DNA from: a virus
Virus record (IMG/VR): IMGVR_UViG_3300040809_000188
Coordinates: 1-64,000 of that record
Length of the DNA: 64,000 bases
Strand: one strand, 5' to 3'
The notes under the pieces: model-generated
Database searches by the model: none
The model's input: the letters and a program-made list of their open reading frames with translations, nothing else
What the model was told of the DNA's origin: nothing
Translations under genes and position numbers: made by a program
Shown here: in pieces, positions 50,051-57,791 of the stretch
How the letters are laid out: every line of letters starts with the position of its first letter
How positions within the stretch are numbered: position 1 is the stretch's first letter

Positions 50051-50348
50051 AAAAGAAAATGCAAAAGCAGAAGAGTTTGAAGAGCAAATCAGACAGAAGC
50101 AGACTATTATGTCTGGACTTCATGCTGGTGTAGTGAAGGTTGAGTTTATAAAGAAAGATGGCACAAGTCGCACAATGGTTTGTACTCTAAATAAACAATA
50201 TCTACCAGAACAGACAGATATTGAAGAGACAACTAAAACAAAGTCTTCAGAAGCGGTTGCTGTTTGGGATTTAGAGAAAGATGCATGGCGTTCCTTTAGA
50301 TGGGACTCTGTGAAGTCATACACCACTGGAGTTAGTTATGAAACTTAA
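50037..50348 (+). CDS. DUF2693-like SH3-fold protein
   Basis: The 103-residue protein contains VKVEFIKKDGTSRTMVCTLN and later VWDLEKDAWRSFRWDSVKS. This resembles SH3-barrel DUF2693 proteins of marine T4-like phages. ATG at 50037 is in frame after the oxygenase's end. Function unknown. Confidence 0.65.
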   Translation: MNLTEKENAKAEEFEEQIRQKQTIMSGLHAGVVKVEFIKKDGTSRTMVCTLNKQYLPEQTDIEETTKTKSSEAVAVWDLEKDAWRSFRWDSVKSYTTGVSYET

Positions 50349-51321
50349 CATTGTTGACAATAGAGAAGATAAGGATGAGTTCTCCATGGGTCCATCACTA
50401 GATGGAACCTACACCGAAGCAAAAGGTGGAACAGAACTGATGAACAAAGCACTGTACGAGCGAGTTGACAATGACTTGCTTGATCAGTTCTACATCATCA
50501 AATCAAGAGTTCGTTGGACTGATCCTAAGAAAAAAAATATCCTATGGCTACATGATACTTGGGATGATCCTGAGTCTCAACATCTGAAAGATGAAGAAAA
50601 GCGAAAGCGTTTTGCTAAACTTGTGTTTGTGTCAAACTATCAGTTGCAAACATACAATCTAGCACTTGGTGTACCATATGCTGAATCGTTTGTCTTGCGT
50701 AATGCGATTGATCCTATTCCATATAAAGATAAGCCAAAGGATCAGATTCGTCTGATTTATCATACGACACCGCATCGTGGACTTAACATTGCATACGCCG
50801 CTATTGAAGAACTTGCTAAGATACATGGTGATAAGATTCACTTTGATGTGTTCTCATCATTCCAAGCATATGGTTGGGAAGATGCGGATAAGCCATACTT
50901 AGAGTTGTTTGATAACATTCGTAATCATCCACAGATGACGTATCATGGTTTCCAAGAGAACTCTGTGGTTCGTGAAGCACTACAGCAAGCACACATCTAT
51001 GCTTATCCTAACATCTGGCCTGAGACTTCTTGTATCAGTGTTATCGAAGCAATGTCTGCTGGCTGTCAGATTGTGTGTCCAAACTTTGCGGCGCTACCAG
51101 AAACCACAGGTCACTTTGCAACGATGTATCAGTTCTCTGAAGATATGGGTTTCCATGCTAATGTCTTTGCGAACATGCTACACGCCGCTATCGAAAATCA
51201 CAACACAGAAGATATGCAGAGAAAGATGATGTTCCAAAAGAACTGGACTGATAACTTCTATAACTGGGATTTGCGAGCCGCTGAGTGGACAGGGTTCTTG
51301 CAGGGATTGTTGAAATCATGA
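50338..51321 (+). CDS. GT4-like glycosyltransferase
   Basis: The protein (327 aa) has the GT-B/GT4 ending: LIYHTTPHRGLNIAYAAIEEL, then IYAYPNIWPETSCISVIEAM with the E-x7-E pattern and GCQIVCPNFAALPET. It transfers a sugar from a nucleotide donor. It sits between two oxygenases, suggesting a modified-glycan role. Donor unknown. Confidence 0.83.
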   Translation: MKLNIVDNREDKDEFSMGPSLDGTYTEAKGGTELMNKALYERVDNDLLDQFYIIKSRVRWTDPKKKNILWLHDTWDDPESQHLKDEEKRKRFAKLVFVSNYQLQTYNLALGVPYAESFVLRNAIDPIPYKDKPKDQIRLIYHTTPHRGLNIAYAAIEELAKIHGDKIHFDVFSSFQAYGWEDADKPYLELFDNIRNHPQMTYHGFQENSVVREALQQAHIYAYPNIWPETSCISVIEAMSAGCQIVCPNFAALPETTGHFATMYQFSEDMGFHANVFANMLHAAIENHNTEDMQRKMMFQKNWTDNFYNWDLRAAEWTGFLQGLLKS

Positions 51322-51857
51322 TCTATGATATCATAGATGATTTACTTCCAAAGGAGTTCAATGCCATCTGTGAAAACAAGTTGATGAACTCACACAGATG
51401 GCATTTTCCTCCAAACGAGATGGGAGATGATAATCCTCATGGTTGGGAAAATAATGGGTTGGTTATCAGATCATATCCATCACAAGATGATAATCTCTTT
51501 GAGATAAATGTTCTAGGTTCTGTCATACTAGAGACATGTATCGCAAAACACGCCGGCACATTTTCTAATATATGTCTAGAAAGACTTGTATGGAATAGAT
51601 ATGATAGAAAATCGGGTTGTTCATTTCATCAAGATTCTGGATCAGGAATCCAAAGCACTGACGTACTTATGAGCATGATATACAATCTAAATGACAATGA
51701 TGGTCATAATATAATAGGTGAAGAAAAAATTCCTAGCAAAAATGGAAGATGTATTCTGTTTCAAAGCACAGACTGGCACAATGCAATGCCGCCGGTTGAG
51801 TATCCAACTAGACTTACATTAAACGCAGTATTCAGTTATTCTCATTATATCAAATAG
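51318..51857 (+). CDS. 2OG-Fe(II) oxygenase
   Basis: The 179-residue protein has HQD (SFHQDSGSG), the distal His in DWHNAMPP and an Arg in TRLTLNAVF. The ATGA overlap with the glycosyltransferase stop fixes the start. It belongs to the same broad family as the other oxygenases but is only distantly similar to them. Confidence 0.72.
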   Translation: MIYDIIDDLLPKEFNAICENKLMNSHRWHFPPNEMGDDNPHGWENNGLVIRSYPSQDDNLFEINVLGSVILETCIAKHAGTFSNICLERLVWNRYDRKSGCSFHQDSGSGIQSTDVLMSMIYNLNDNDGHNIIGEEKIPSKNGRCILFQSTDWHNAMPPVEYPTRLTLNAVFSYSHYIK

Positions 51858-51865
51858 GAGTAGAT

Positions 51866-52060
51866 ATGTATCCAGGCCACGACATGCGTGAAGGACACGA
51901 AGATTATATGAAACGCCGAATCAAAGAGATGGAAAAGACTACGATTCGGCGTTTAGCGACTTCTGACACACCAAACAGAAGTCCAGAAGCAGATTCTATC
52001 ACGCAAATACTTGAAAGGATTGAGAAAAAAATCGACAAATTAATTGAAAAAGGGGGTTGA
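51866..52060 (+). CDS. Small charged protein
   Basis: The 64-residue protein ends in a coiled-coil-prone QILERIEKKIDKLIEKGG. A perfect 12-base palindrome lies in its coding sequence and its stop overlaps a terminator/promoter. Confidence 0.55.
   Translation: MYPGHDMREGHEDYMKRRIKEMEKTTIRRLATSDTPNRSPEADSITQILERIEKKIDKLIEKGG
51911..51954 (+). repeat. Intragenic 12-base palindrome
   Basis: AAACGCCGAATC and GATTCGGCGTTT are perfect arms around 20 bases. The core GATTCG matches the leader box and also contains a GANTC site on each arm. Confidence 0.6.
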
Positions 52061-52114
52061 CATCAATCCCTTTTCTGCTATGATGTAACAGTAACAAAGA
52101 GAGGTGATTCGCAA
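52048..52114 (+). promoter_or_regulatory. Promoter embedded in a terminator-like hairpin, with leader box
   Basis: AAAAGGG and CCCTTTT, plus TTGA/TCAA, can pair with TTGACA (52057-52062) in the loop region. The -10 is TATGAT at 52079-52084, 16 bases away. The box TGATTCGCAA at 52105-52114 overlaps the next ATG, with GAGAGG before it. Confidence 0.72.
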
Positions 52115-52194
52115 TGTTGACTGCTTTGAAAATAATGATTGGTACTGTCGGTTTTACGATGGTTGTCGCACTTCCTATTTTGCTTGTTTGGTAA
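52114..52194 (+). CDS. 26-residue membrane peptide
   Basis: The frame encodes a single hydrophobic span (MLTALKIMIGTVGFTMVVAL). It is the first gene after a box-type promoter, with GAGAGG upstream of the box. Confidence 0.5.
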   Translation: MLTALKIMIGTVGFTMVVALPILLVW

Positions 52195-52204
52195 GGAGTA
52201 AGAG

Positions 52205-52354
52205 ATGAAAAAGTTTGTTATTACAGCCCATATGAAAAATGGTGATGCTTGGGAAACTACACGCCATACCAAAGAAGGTTTGGACAGTGTTATTTCAGAC
52301 ATTCTTAAAGATGATGCTGTAGCACGTTTTACGGTTGAGGAAAAAAATGCTTAG
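52205..52354 (+). CDS. 49-residue hypothetical protein
   Basis: The frame after TAAGGAG encodes MKKFVITAHMKNGDAWETTR and continues to an acidic end. It overlaps the next gene. No family recognised. Confidence 0.55.
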   Translation: MKKFVITAHMKNGDAWETTRHTKEGLDSVISDILKDDAVARFTVEEKNA

Positions 52355-52601
52355 AGATAATCTAACGCCTGCTGAAATGCTTGAAAAAGAGTTCATGGAT
52401 TGGATTTGGTCGCAAGAGACAATCAAAGGTAAAAAGGTTGTGAATCGTCATCTTGGTTTTGGTTCTTGGCCAGACATAAAACTCACACTGGAGGGTGGTT
52501 CTTTTGTGAGTGCTAAGAAACTCTTCAATGAAATTCTGGAAGAGATGGCTGGAGAAAATGAAGCAACGAGGATTATGGAAAATGGACAAAAACCGTTTTA
52601 A
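52347..52601 (+). CDS. Hypothetical protein
   Basis: The 84-residue protein is not recognised; it contains NRHLGFGSWPDIKLTLEGGS and a helical C-terminal end. ATG at 52347 follows GAGG. It overlaps the next gene. Confidence 0.55.
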   Translation: MLRDNLTPAEMLEKEFMDWIWSQETIKGKKVVNRHLGFGSWPDIKLTLEGGSFVSAKKLFNEILEEMAGENEATRIMENGQKPF

Positions 52602-52854
52602 CTGGAGAGCAATCTGCATTGGTGACTTTGTTCGCTTGAGGGGTAAAACTCGTCATGGTAAGAATCGTATCAATCAACATGGCGATGTATGGGAAGTTGT
52701 CGATGAACAACTGACAAAGATTCTCTTGCAGTCTCTTCAGAACACGTTCAAAGACACACCCAATCGTGTCGCAGAAAAAGACTGGAGATGGATTTCTTCA
52801 GTTGATGACAAAAACTTTGAAATCGTTGAGCATCTTAAAGGAGAAGCCGCATGA
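52582..52854 (+). CDS. Hypothetical protein
   Basis: The 90-residue protein has a basic N-terminal half (RLRGKTRHGKNRINQHGD) of likely SH3- or OB-like strands. Its first ATG lies within the preceding gene. Function unknown. Confidence 0.55.
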   Translation: MDKNRFNWRAICIGDFVRLRGKTRHGKNRINQHGDVWEVVDEQLTKILLQSLQNTFKDTPNRVAEKDWRWISSVDDKNFEIVEHLKGEAA

Positions 52855-53309
52855 ATAAAAAGGCTATCAAAAAGCAACTCATGAAAGAACTTGCACCAAA
52901 GCGCACTAAAGTAAAGCGCAGACGCAAGCCTATGACTGAGGAGCAGAAGAAAGCGGCGGCTGAACGCCTTGCTAAGGCTCGTGAGAAGCGTCAGAAGACA
53001 AATCCACCGAAGTATGCAAACATTCATCCTAGTGTGCTTGCAAAAGATGATGAGGATACGTTCTCACGAAAGAATGTGACTGCTTGGATCAAACATCAGA
53101 AAGAACTGCTGTCAGAGTATCGAAGACAGGAACGAATGAAGATGAAGGGTGCGCCTATGAAGGTTGCTGATTGTGTTGCATACATTCGACACTGTGAGTG
53201 GTATCTCAAGAATGGTGATTGGATCGATGGTTACTATGGTAAAGATGCGGATAAGAAAATCAAAATGCGAACTGTTGTGCCATCTGAAACAACTAAATAC
53301 TCTGAGTAG
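52851..53309 (+). CDS. Basic, possibly DNA-binding protein
   Basis: The 152-residue protein has a strongly basic Lys/Arg-rich N-terminal half (APKRTKVKRRRKPMTEEQKK), then an ordered part with VADCVAYIRHCEWYLKNGDW. Similar proteins occur in marine T4-like phages. It may bind nucleic acids. Overlaps the preceding gene by four bases. Confidence 0.65.
   Translation: MNKKAIKKQLMKELAPKRTKVKRRRKPMTEEQKKAAAERLAKAREKRQKTNPPKYANIHPSVLAKDDEDTFSRKNVTAWIKHQKELLSEYRRQERMKMKGAPMKVADCVAYIRHCEWYLKNGDWIDGYYGKDADKKIKMRTVVPSETTKYSE
53293..53299 (+). promoter_or_regulatory. Possible late promoter CTAAATA
   Basis: CTAAATA lies at the end of the basic protein gene, 23 bases before the next start. Short motif; weak on its own. 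Confidence 0.4.
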
Positions 53310-53322
53310 TAAGGAGTTTTGA

Positions 53323-53682
53323 ATGAATGTAATCAAGTTTCCTAAGACTAATCCTCGTATATCCGCCGAAGCATCTCTGAGTGAAGTGCAAGAGAAAATC
53401 GAAAAGGCAAAGCAGAAGTATGTCAATGCTCTTGTCGATCATCACTCAAGTCAACTATTAGCAAACATCATGCTGTCTGGTATTGAAGTCGAAACAGATG
53501 ACTTTATGAAGGACTTTGCTTTCACTGTCGAAACACTTAGATCATCGATGTATCGAAGCATGGGTATTGAACATCCACTACAAGAACAAATCGATGAAGC
53601 GGTGTCTTTAGTAGAGAAAGAAGAAGACGAAGACTTCAGCGATGAGGCTCTTATGCAGTGGGATGACGATGACGATGAGTAA
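53323..53682 (+). CDS. Conserved acidic phage protein
   Basis: The 119-residue protein begins MNVIKFPKTNPRI and ends in a WDDDDDE run. It resembles small conserved proteins of marine T4-like phages. Helical middle; no motif. AAGGAG precedes the ATG. Confidence 0.62.
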   Translation: MNVIKFPKTNPRISAEASLSEVQEKIEKAKQKYVNALVDHHSSQLLANIMLSGIEVETDDFMKDFAFTVETLRSSMYRSMGIEHPLQEQIDEAVSLVEKEEDEDFSDEALMQWDDDDDE

Positions 53683-53899
53683 CACTTACACTCAACGTCA
53701 ATGGGATAGAGAAGTGGGGTATGGTGTGGTGCCTAAGGAGTATAGAATGTCAAGTGAGGATTTATTGATTGAACGTATTTTGACAAATGAGTTGTTGCGA
53801 ATGGAATCATTACAGAAAGGTCTGTATACTGATCAGGATGTGGTTGTTCGCAACTGGATGGAAAAACGCATAAAAGACTTGACAAAAGGTTCAGAATAG
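53675..53899 (+). CDS. Small hypothetical protein
   Basis: The 74-residue protein is helical in its second half (IERILTNELLRMESLQKG). It overlaps the preceding gene and its end contains the RNase H promoter's -35. Confidence 0.55.
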   Translation: MSNTYTQRQWDREVGYGVVPKEYRMSSEDLLIERILTNELLRMESLQKGLYTDQDVVVRNWMEKRIKDLTKGSE

Positions 53900-53907
53900 T
53901 TTATATA
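53879..53907 (+). promoter_or_regulatory. Promoter for RNase H gene
   Basis: TTGACA at 53879-53884, 17 bases, TATATA at 53902-53907 (a TATAAT lies four bases later). The RNase H ATG is 31 bases downstream with AAGG before it, so this is a normal leader without the box. Confidence 0.65.
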
Positions 53908-53938
53908 TAATATAGGATGAAAAACGTGAGTAAGGATT

Positions 53939-54805
53939 ATGATACTCTTGGACTTGAATCAGGTGATGATTTCAAACCTGATGATGCAGATTGGAAACAA
54001 TCGTAATAATGAAATCGATGAAGACCTTGTACGACACATGGTGCTAAACAGCATCAGATTGTACAAAGGCAAGTTTGGTAAGAAGTTTGGTGAACTCGTC
54101 ATCTGTTGTGACGACAAGAACTACTGGCGCAAACAAATATTTCCCTATTATAAAGCACACAGAAAAAGTGACAGAGAGAAGTCACCATTAGATTGGAACA
54201 AAATCTTTACAGTTCTGAACACCATTCGTGATGAACTGAAAGAGTCTTTTCCATGGCGTGTACTACAAGTAGAAACCGCAGAGGCCGATGATATCATTGG
54301 TACTCTGTGTCATCGTTTTGGTAAAATACTCAAGGCAGATGATGATGAACCTATTTTAATTTTGTCTGGTGACAAAGACTTTGGACAGTTACAGAAATAC
54401 TCAAATGTCGAACAGTTCTCACCGATAACAAAGAAGTGGATTCGGATTAACAATCCAGAAGCATTCTTGCGTGAACATATTATGAAAGGTGATAGAGGAG
54501 ATGGTATTCCTAACTTTCTGTCTGGTGACAACTGTATTGTCGTTGGTCAGCGTCAGAAGCCACTTATGTCGAAGAAACTCGACACTTGGATTAGTCTTGA
54601 TCCAGTAGACTTTTGTAATGAAGTTATGCTAAGAAACTACAAGCGTAACGAGGCTCTAGTAAATCTTGATATGATTCCTGATGAGATTCAATCACAGATA
54701 AATAATCAGTACGATGAATATCAGATACCTGATAGAAAAGGTCTACTGAACTATTTTATCAAAAAGCGATTGAAAAACCTTATGGAACATATTGGAGAGT
54801 TTTAA
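53939..54805 (+). CDS. rnh: RNase H (T4-type 5'-3' exonuclease)
   Basis: The enzyme (288 aa) removes RNA primers and flaps. It resembles T4 RNase H of the FEN-1 family: MILLDLNQVMIS with the first Asp, ICCDDKNYWRK, the acidic EADDIIG, and LSGDKDFGQL. Length fits. It overlaps the next gene. It completes lagging-strand processing with primase and polymerase. Confidence 0.9.
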   Translation: MILLDLNQVMISNLMMQIGNNRNNEIDEDLVRHMVLNSIRLYKGKFGKKFGELVICCDDKNYWRKQIFPYYKAHRKSDREKSPLDWNKIFTVLNTIRDELKESFPWRVLQVETAEADDIIGTLCHRFGKILKADDDEPILILSGDKDFGQLQKYSNVEQFSPITKKWIRINNPEAFLREHIMKGDRGDGIPNFLSGDNCIVVGQRQKPLMSKKLDTWISLDPVDFCNEVMLRNYKRNEALVNLDMIPDEIQSQINNQYDEYQIPDRKGLLNYFIKKRLKNLMEHIGEF

Positions 54806-55236
54806 TGAGACAGACCTTCTACGAGATTTTTACAGAAGTAGAGAAATGTAAAACCAAGAAAGAAAAGATTGCTAAGTTGCGTGAACATAGTGGCGCACCA
54901 ATGAAGCAAGTTCTTGGTTGGACTTACGATCCAAACGTAAAGTGGTTACTACCAGAAGGTGATCCGCCTTACAAGCCTCTTGCAACAGGTATTGAAGCAG
55001 AAGGCAGACTTGTATCAGAGTTGAGAAGATTATATTTGTTTATCGATGGTTCTACAGATACACAAAAGAATTTAAAACAGGTTCGCAGGGAACAACTATT
55101 CATTGAGTTGTTGGAATCTGTTGATCCAGGCGATGCTAAAGTACTACTTGGTATGAAAGATGGTAAGTTGCCGTTCAAGGGTATTACCAAGAAACTAGTA
55201 GCAGAAGCATTTCCTAATCTTGCTAAGAACTGGTGA
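54805..55236 (+). CDS. Conserved phage protein after rnh
   Basis: The protein (143 aa) is helical and conserved in marine T4-like phages in this position, with LREHSGAPMKQVLGWTYDPN and KVLLGMKDGKLPFKGITKK. A replication-associated role is suggested by the adjoining RNase H. No catalytic motif. Confidence 0.65.
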   Translation: MRQTFYEIFTEVEKCKTKKEKIAKLREHSGAPMKQVLGWTYDPNVKWLLPEGDPPYKPLATGIEAEGRLVSELRRLYLFIDGSTDTQKNLKQVRREQLFIELLESVDPGDAKVLLGMKDGKLPFKGITKKLVAEAFPNLAKNW

Positions 55237-55256
55237 AAGGACGATAGGTCGCTACT

Positions 55257-55433
55257 ATGGCTAAAAGTAAAAGGTCTTCCCAAACAGAAGACGAAAGAGA
55301 TTTCAAGCGGATTAAAGAACAGCGTAAGCCGATTAAAAACTTTAAGACGCACTTGAACGATCTAGCACAAGCATACTTAGATGATGAAGAGTTTGATGAT
55401 GAAAACAGCATTTATCATAGGGAACGGCGTTAG
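55257..55433 (+). CDS. 58-residue hypothetical protein
   Basis: The charged frame beginning MAKSKRSSQTEDERDFKRIK lies between two genes and overlaps the next. GAAAGG precedes it at a distance. Its reality is likely from position and codon use but unproven. Confidence 0.5.
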   Translation: MAKSKRSSQTEDERDFKRIKEQRKPIKNFKTHLNDLAQAYLDDEEFDDENSIYHRERR

Positions 55434-55980
55434 TCGAAAACCTATTGACTTAAACACTCTTGTTGGTAAAGGAACCATTTTTGGTTGCAATGCTCTTTAC
55501 CGTGAGTTCAACAAATACGACTATCTGGTCTCAATCGATAAATCTTTTCAAACTATCATTGAAGCCAATGATGAAGTGTTTGGTACAGATGATCGAATCA
55601 TCTTTCCACCAGACAATGAGTGTTGGGAAGATGCTGAGTACAGTCCGAATCGAAGACGCAGTAATGCTGGTATGAATGCAATGCTTGAAGCGATTCGCAG
55701 AGGCCATGATAAACTGTACTGCTTGGGTTTTGATTTTTTATTGAAAGACAATGAGTTATCTGAAGATAATCTGTTTAAGAATCAGGCAGGATATGGACCC
55801 GAAACTCATGCGAATCACCAAGATAATGTTCATCGAATCGCATATTTAGAGTGGTTTATGCGTAAACACCACAAAACAAAGTTTACTTTTGTTCTACCAG
55901 ATAATGAACAATTTCAAACACTTACTGCCCCAAATGTGACAGGCATATTTATTTCAAAATTTATTGAAAAAAAGTGTTGA
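55399..55980 (+). CDS. Rossmann-like protein (DUF115-type)
   Basis: The 193-residue protein begins KTAFIIGNGVSRKPID, a G-x-G-x-S nucleotide-sugar-like loop, then GKGTIFGCNALYREF and LVSIDKSF. This resembles DUF115 or glycosyltransferase-like phage proteins. It is preceded by overlapping frames; ATG at 55399 is favoured from a run of nearby ATGs. Function not known. Confidence 0.55.
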   Translation: MKTAFIIGNGVSRKPIDLNTLVGKGTIFGCNALYREFNKYDYLVSIDKSFQTIIEANDEVFGTDDRIIFPPDNECWEDAEYSPNRRRSNAGMNAMLEAIRRGHDKLYCLGFDFLLKDNELSEDNLFKNQAGYGPETHANHQDNVHRIAYLEWFMRKHHKTKFTFVLPDNEQFQTLTAPNVTGIFISKFIEKKC

Positions 55981-56034
55981 CATATATCTCTCCAGTTGCT
56001 ATAAAGTATATGTAAGTTAGTTAGTGATTCGCAA
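55977..56034 (+). promoter_or_regulatory. Early-type promoter with leader box
   Basis: TTGACA at 55977-55982, 17 bases, TATAAA at 56000-56005. The leader carries GTAAGTTAGTTAG, the box TGATTCGCAA at 56025-56034 and AGAGAGAGAGA, giving strong complementarity to the CU-rich loop at 23.1 kb. Confidence 0.87.
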
Positions 56035-56046
56035 AGAGAGAGAGAC

Positions 56047-56301
56047 ATGACAAAAGAAACGATTTTCCTTGACGCTCAAAACGGTGCTGTTGCTGTCTAC
56101 AAAGGTGTAGCAAATCTTGTCGGTCTTGCTAAGAACGGTAAGACACTCAAGTACATCTTTGACACTTACAACATTGACTACATGAATGACACTGTGTTCT
56201 TTCAGAGTAGCATGGACTTTGCTGATGAAAACGGCTTTGCTACCGCTGACGGTGCTGTACAGATTGTCAATGAAATGATCAACGAACTGGAGACTGTATA
56301 A
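56047..56301 (+). CDS. Small hypothetical protein
   Basis: The 84-residue protein contains QNGAVAVYKGVANLVGLAKN and an acidic C-terminal end. It is the first gene of an accessory operon under a box promoter. Not recognised. Confidence 0.6.
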   Translation: MTKETIFLDAQNGAVAVYKGVANLVGLAKNGKTLKYIFDTYNIDYMNDTVFFQSSMDFADENGFATADGAVQIVNEMINELETV

Positions 56302-56774
56302 TGACTGCATTTGCTGTGAAAACTTCTGTTCTCGAAAACTATGCGGCTCATGATGATGATTGGGATGGTGTGACTACTCGCTGGAAAGCAAAGCCTGGCT
56401 CTACTTACATTGTTGAGACTGCTTGTATGCCAGATGTTCGTGAGGTTATGTCTCTCATCTGTGAAGAGAACAATGCTCTGATTGAGCGTATTGAGTCGAT
56501 TGATATGGTAGAAGATTCTAATCATGAATCTGAGTTTGTCAAATCACAGAAAGAGTATGATCCTGATGGCTGGGATACTCTCTATCTTGATCCTGTCATT
56601 CGCCGTGGTAAGAATGCTCATTGGTTCATGAAGCGTGGTTACATTGCTGGAACTCGCTTGAAGCATGAAGAAAAATATGCTCATCTCGCAGGCAAGTTCG
56701 TAGGTTGGGTTGACAATCTGAATACTGGCAAGTGTGTCGTCAAGATTGAGGGCGACACTAGGGAGACATTATAA
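56301..56774 (+). CDS. Hypothetical protein
   Basis: The 157-residue protein is mixed alpha/beta with an acidic middle. No motif recognised. It abuts the genes on both sides (TAATG junctions). Confidence 0.55.
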   Translation: MTAFAVKTSVLENYAAHDDDWDGVTTRWKAKPGSTYIVETACMPDVREVMSLICEENNALIERIESIDMVEDSNHESEFVKSQKEYDPDGWDTLYLDPVIRRGKNAHWFMKRGYIAGTRLKHEEKYAHLAGKFVGWVDNLNTGKCVVKIEGDTRETL

Positions 56775-56944
56775 TGAATGGTGATATTGGTTTAGCATGG
56801 GAGTTGTTACAGCCCTTGATAATCATGAGTGTAACAATCGGTGTGGTGCTTGCAGTTCTGTTTGGTTTTATCAGAATTGGTTTCAAGTTAGCACCATGGA
56901 TTGTGGTAGCGGCACTAGCAGTTTGGTTTTTTGGAGGCGTCTAA
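56774..56944 (+). CDS. Two-span small membrane protein
   Basis: The 56-residue frame begins MNGDIGLAWELLQPLIIMSV, with spans about residues 14-32 and 38-54. It has TAATG junctions at both ends, the usual spacing in this operon. No family recognised. Confidence 0.6.
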   Translation: MNGDIGLAWELLQPLIIMSVTIGVVLAVLFGFIRIGFKLAPWIVVAALAVWFFGGV

Positions 56945-57123
56945 TGGGATACAAAGCAAAAGTTTCTTGGGATGAGTTGAAAACAGAAGGCGTTCTGAAA
57001 GGACTCTATGTTCCCAAATCAATCAAGTGTGTCTCTTTGAAAGAGGCTTTTACACTTGCTTCAGAGTTGAAGAAAGAAAACGCACAGAGCATTAAGATTG
57101 AGAGGTACAAAAATGCTGTTTAA
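56944..57123 (+). CDS. Small hypothetical protein
   Basis: The 59-residue protein begins MGYKAKVSWDELKTEG and is basic at the end. Coupled to its neighbours by TAATG and overlapping the next gene. Confidence 0.55.
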   Translation: MGYKAKVSWDELKTEGVLKGLYVPKSIKCVSLKEAFTLASELKKENAQSIKIERYKNAV

Positions 57124-57403
57124 ATCATATATCGATTTCGATCCAGTTTGCGATTATCAAGGCTTCACCCTTGGTCGTTTTAGTCATGATGATTCTGATG
57201 GATTTGAAAAGTATGATTACGATGTCTATCAGATTGCAGAGCATATCACCTATGATGATGGTCCTGAGATAGAGACATACTTTCATATCAAATCGTTGGA
57301 TATCAGTCCATACGAAAAATCTGTTGAAACGATTAAAAAAGTCTTTAAAGAGTATATCGATGATTTTCTTAAACTAAATCACGGATTGGAAAAATCTCTA
57401 TGA
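57113..57403 (+). CDS. Small acidic hypothetical protein
   Basis: The 96-residue protein (YIDFDPVCDYQGFTLGRFSH) is acidic, with aromatic residues. Starts within the preceding gene. Unknown. Confidence 0.55.
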   Translation: MLFKSYIDFDPVCDYQGFTLGRFSHDDSDGFEKYDYDVYQIAEHITYDDGPEIETYFHIKSLDISPYEKSVETIKKVFKEYIDDFLKLNHGLEKSL

Positions 57404-57573
57404 TAGAAATAGGACTTCTTTTGTTTATAGCATTGTGTTCATACGCATCCTATAAGCATGGTTTCAATGATGGTGTCCTCACTGGAGTTGATGGCACCAT
57501 AAAGCATTTTGCAAGACACGGTCTTTTTTTGAATGATGAAATGAAAAAAGCCCTTGACAAACTAGAGGAATAG
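57400..57573 (+). CDS. 57-residue membrane-anchored protein
   Basis: The frame begins MIEIGLLLFIALCSYASYKH, one N-terminal span, followed by a soluble tail. The ATGA junction supports it, and its 3' end carries the promoter of the next gene. Confidence 0.55.
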   Translation: MIEIGLLLFIALCSYASYKHGFNDGVLTGVDGTIKHFARHGLFLNDEMKKALDKLEE

Positions 57574-57610
57574 TGCTACTAATAGAAGTAAAAAGAAGGA
57601 GTAATTCGTT
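57554..57610 (+). promoter_or_regulatory. Weaker early-type promoter with degenerate box
   Basis: TTGACA at 57554-57559, TACTAA at 57577-57582, then AAGGAG and the box variant TAATTCGTT (57602-57610) directly against the ATG at 57611. The order SD-box-ATG repeats that at 2778 and 52114. Confidence 0.6.
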
Positions 57611-57790
57611 ATGGGAAAAGTAAGTGATCTAATGATCGAAGCGCAAGAGTTTGTTCTAGGATATATGGATAATGAAGGTGCTTTGTTTATAACAGAGCCT
57701 GAACTATATACTCTAGCACATCAGTATCATGGAATCTTCTTTGCTGATTGTGTAAAGCAAGCATATAAGGATATGATGGAAGGTTGGTAA
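57611..57790 (+). CDS. 59-residue hypothetical protein
   Basis: The protein (MGKVSDLMIEAQEFVLGYMD) is acidic and helical. It follows the degenerate box promoter and AAGGAG. Not recognised. Confidence 0.6.
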   Translation: MGKVSDLMIEAQEFVLGYMDNEGALFITEPELYTLAHQYHGIFFADCVKQAYKDMMEGW

Positions 57791-57791
57791 T

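Noticed and set aside
53917-54006. A 29-codon frame overlapping the RNase H start
   Set aside because: It has no clear ribosome site and ends early; the RNase H frame carries the conserved catalytic Asp from its first residues.
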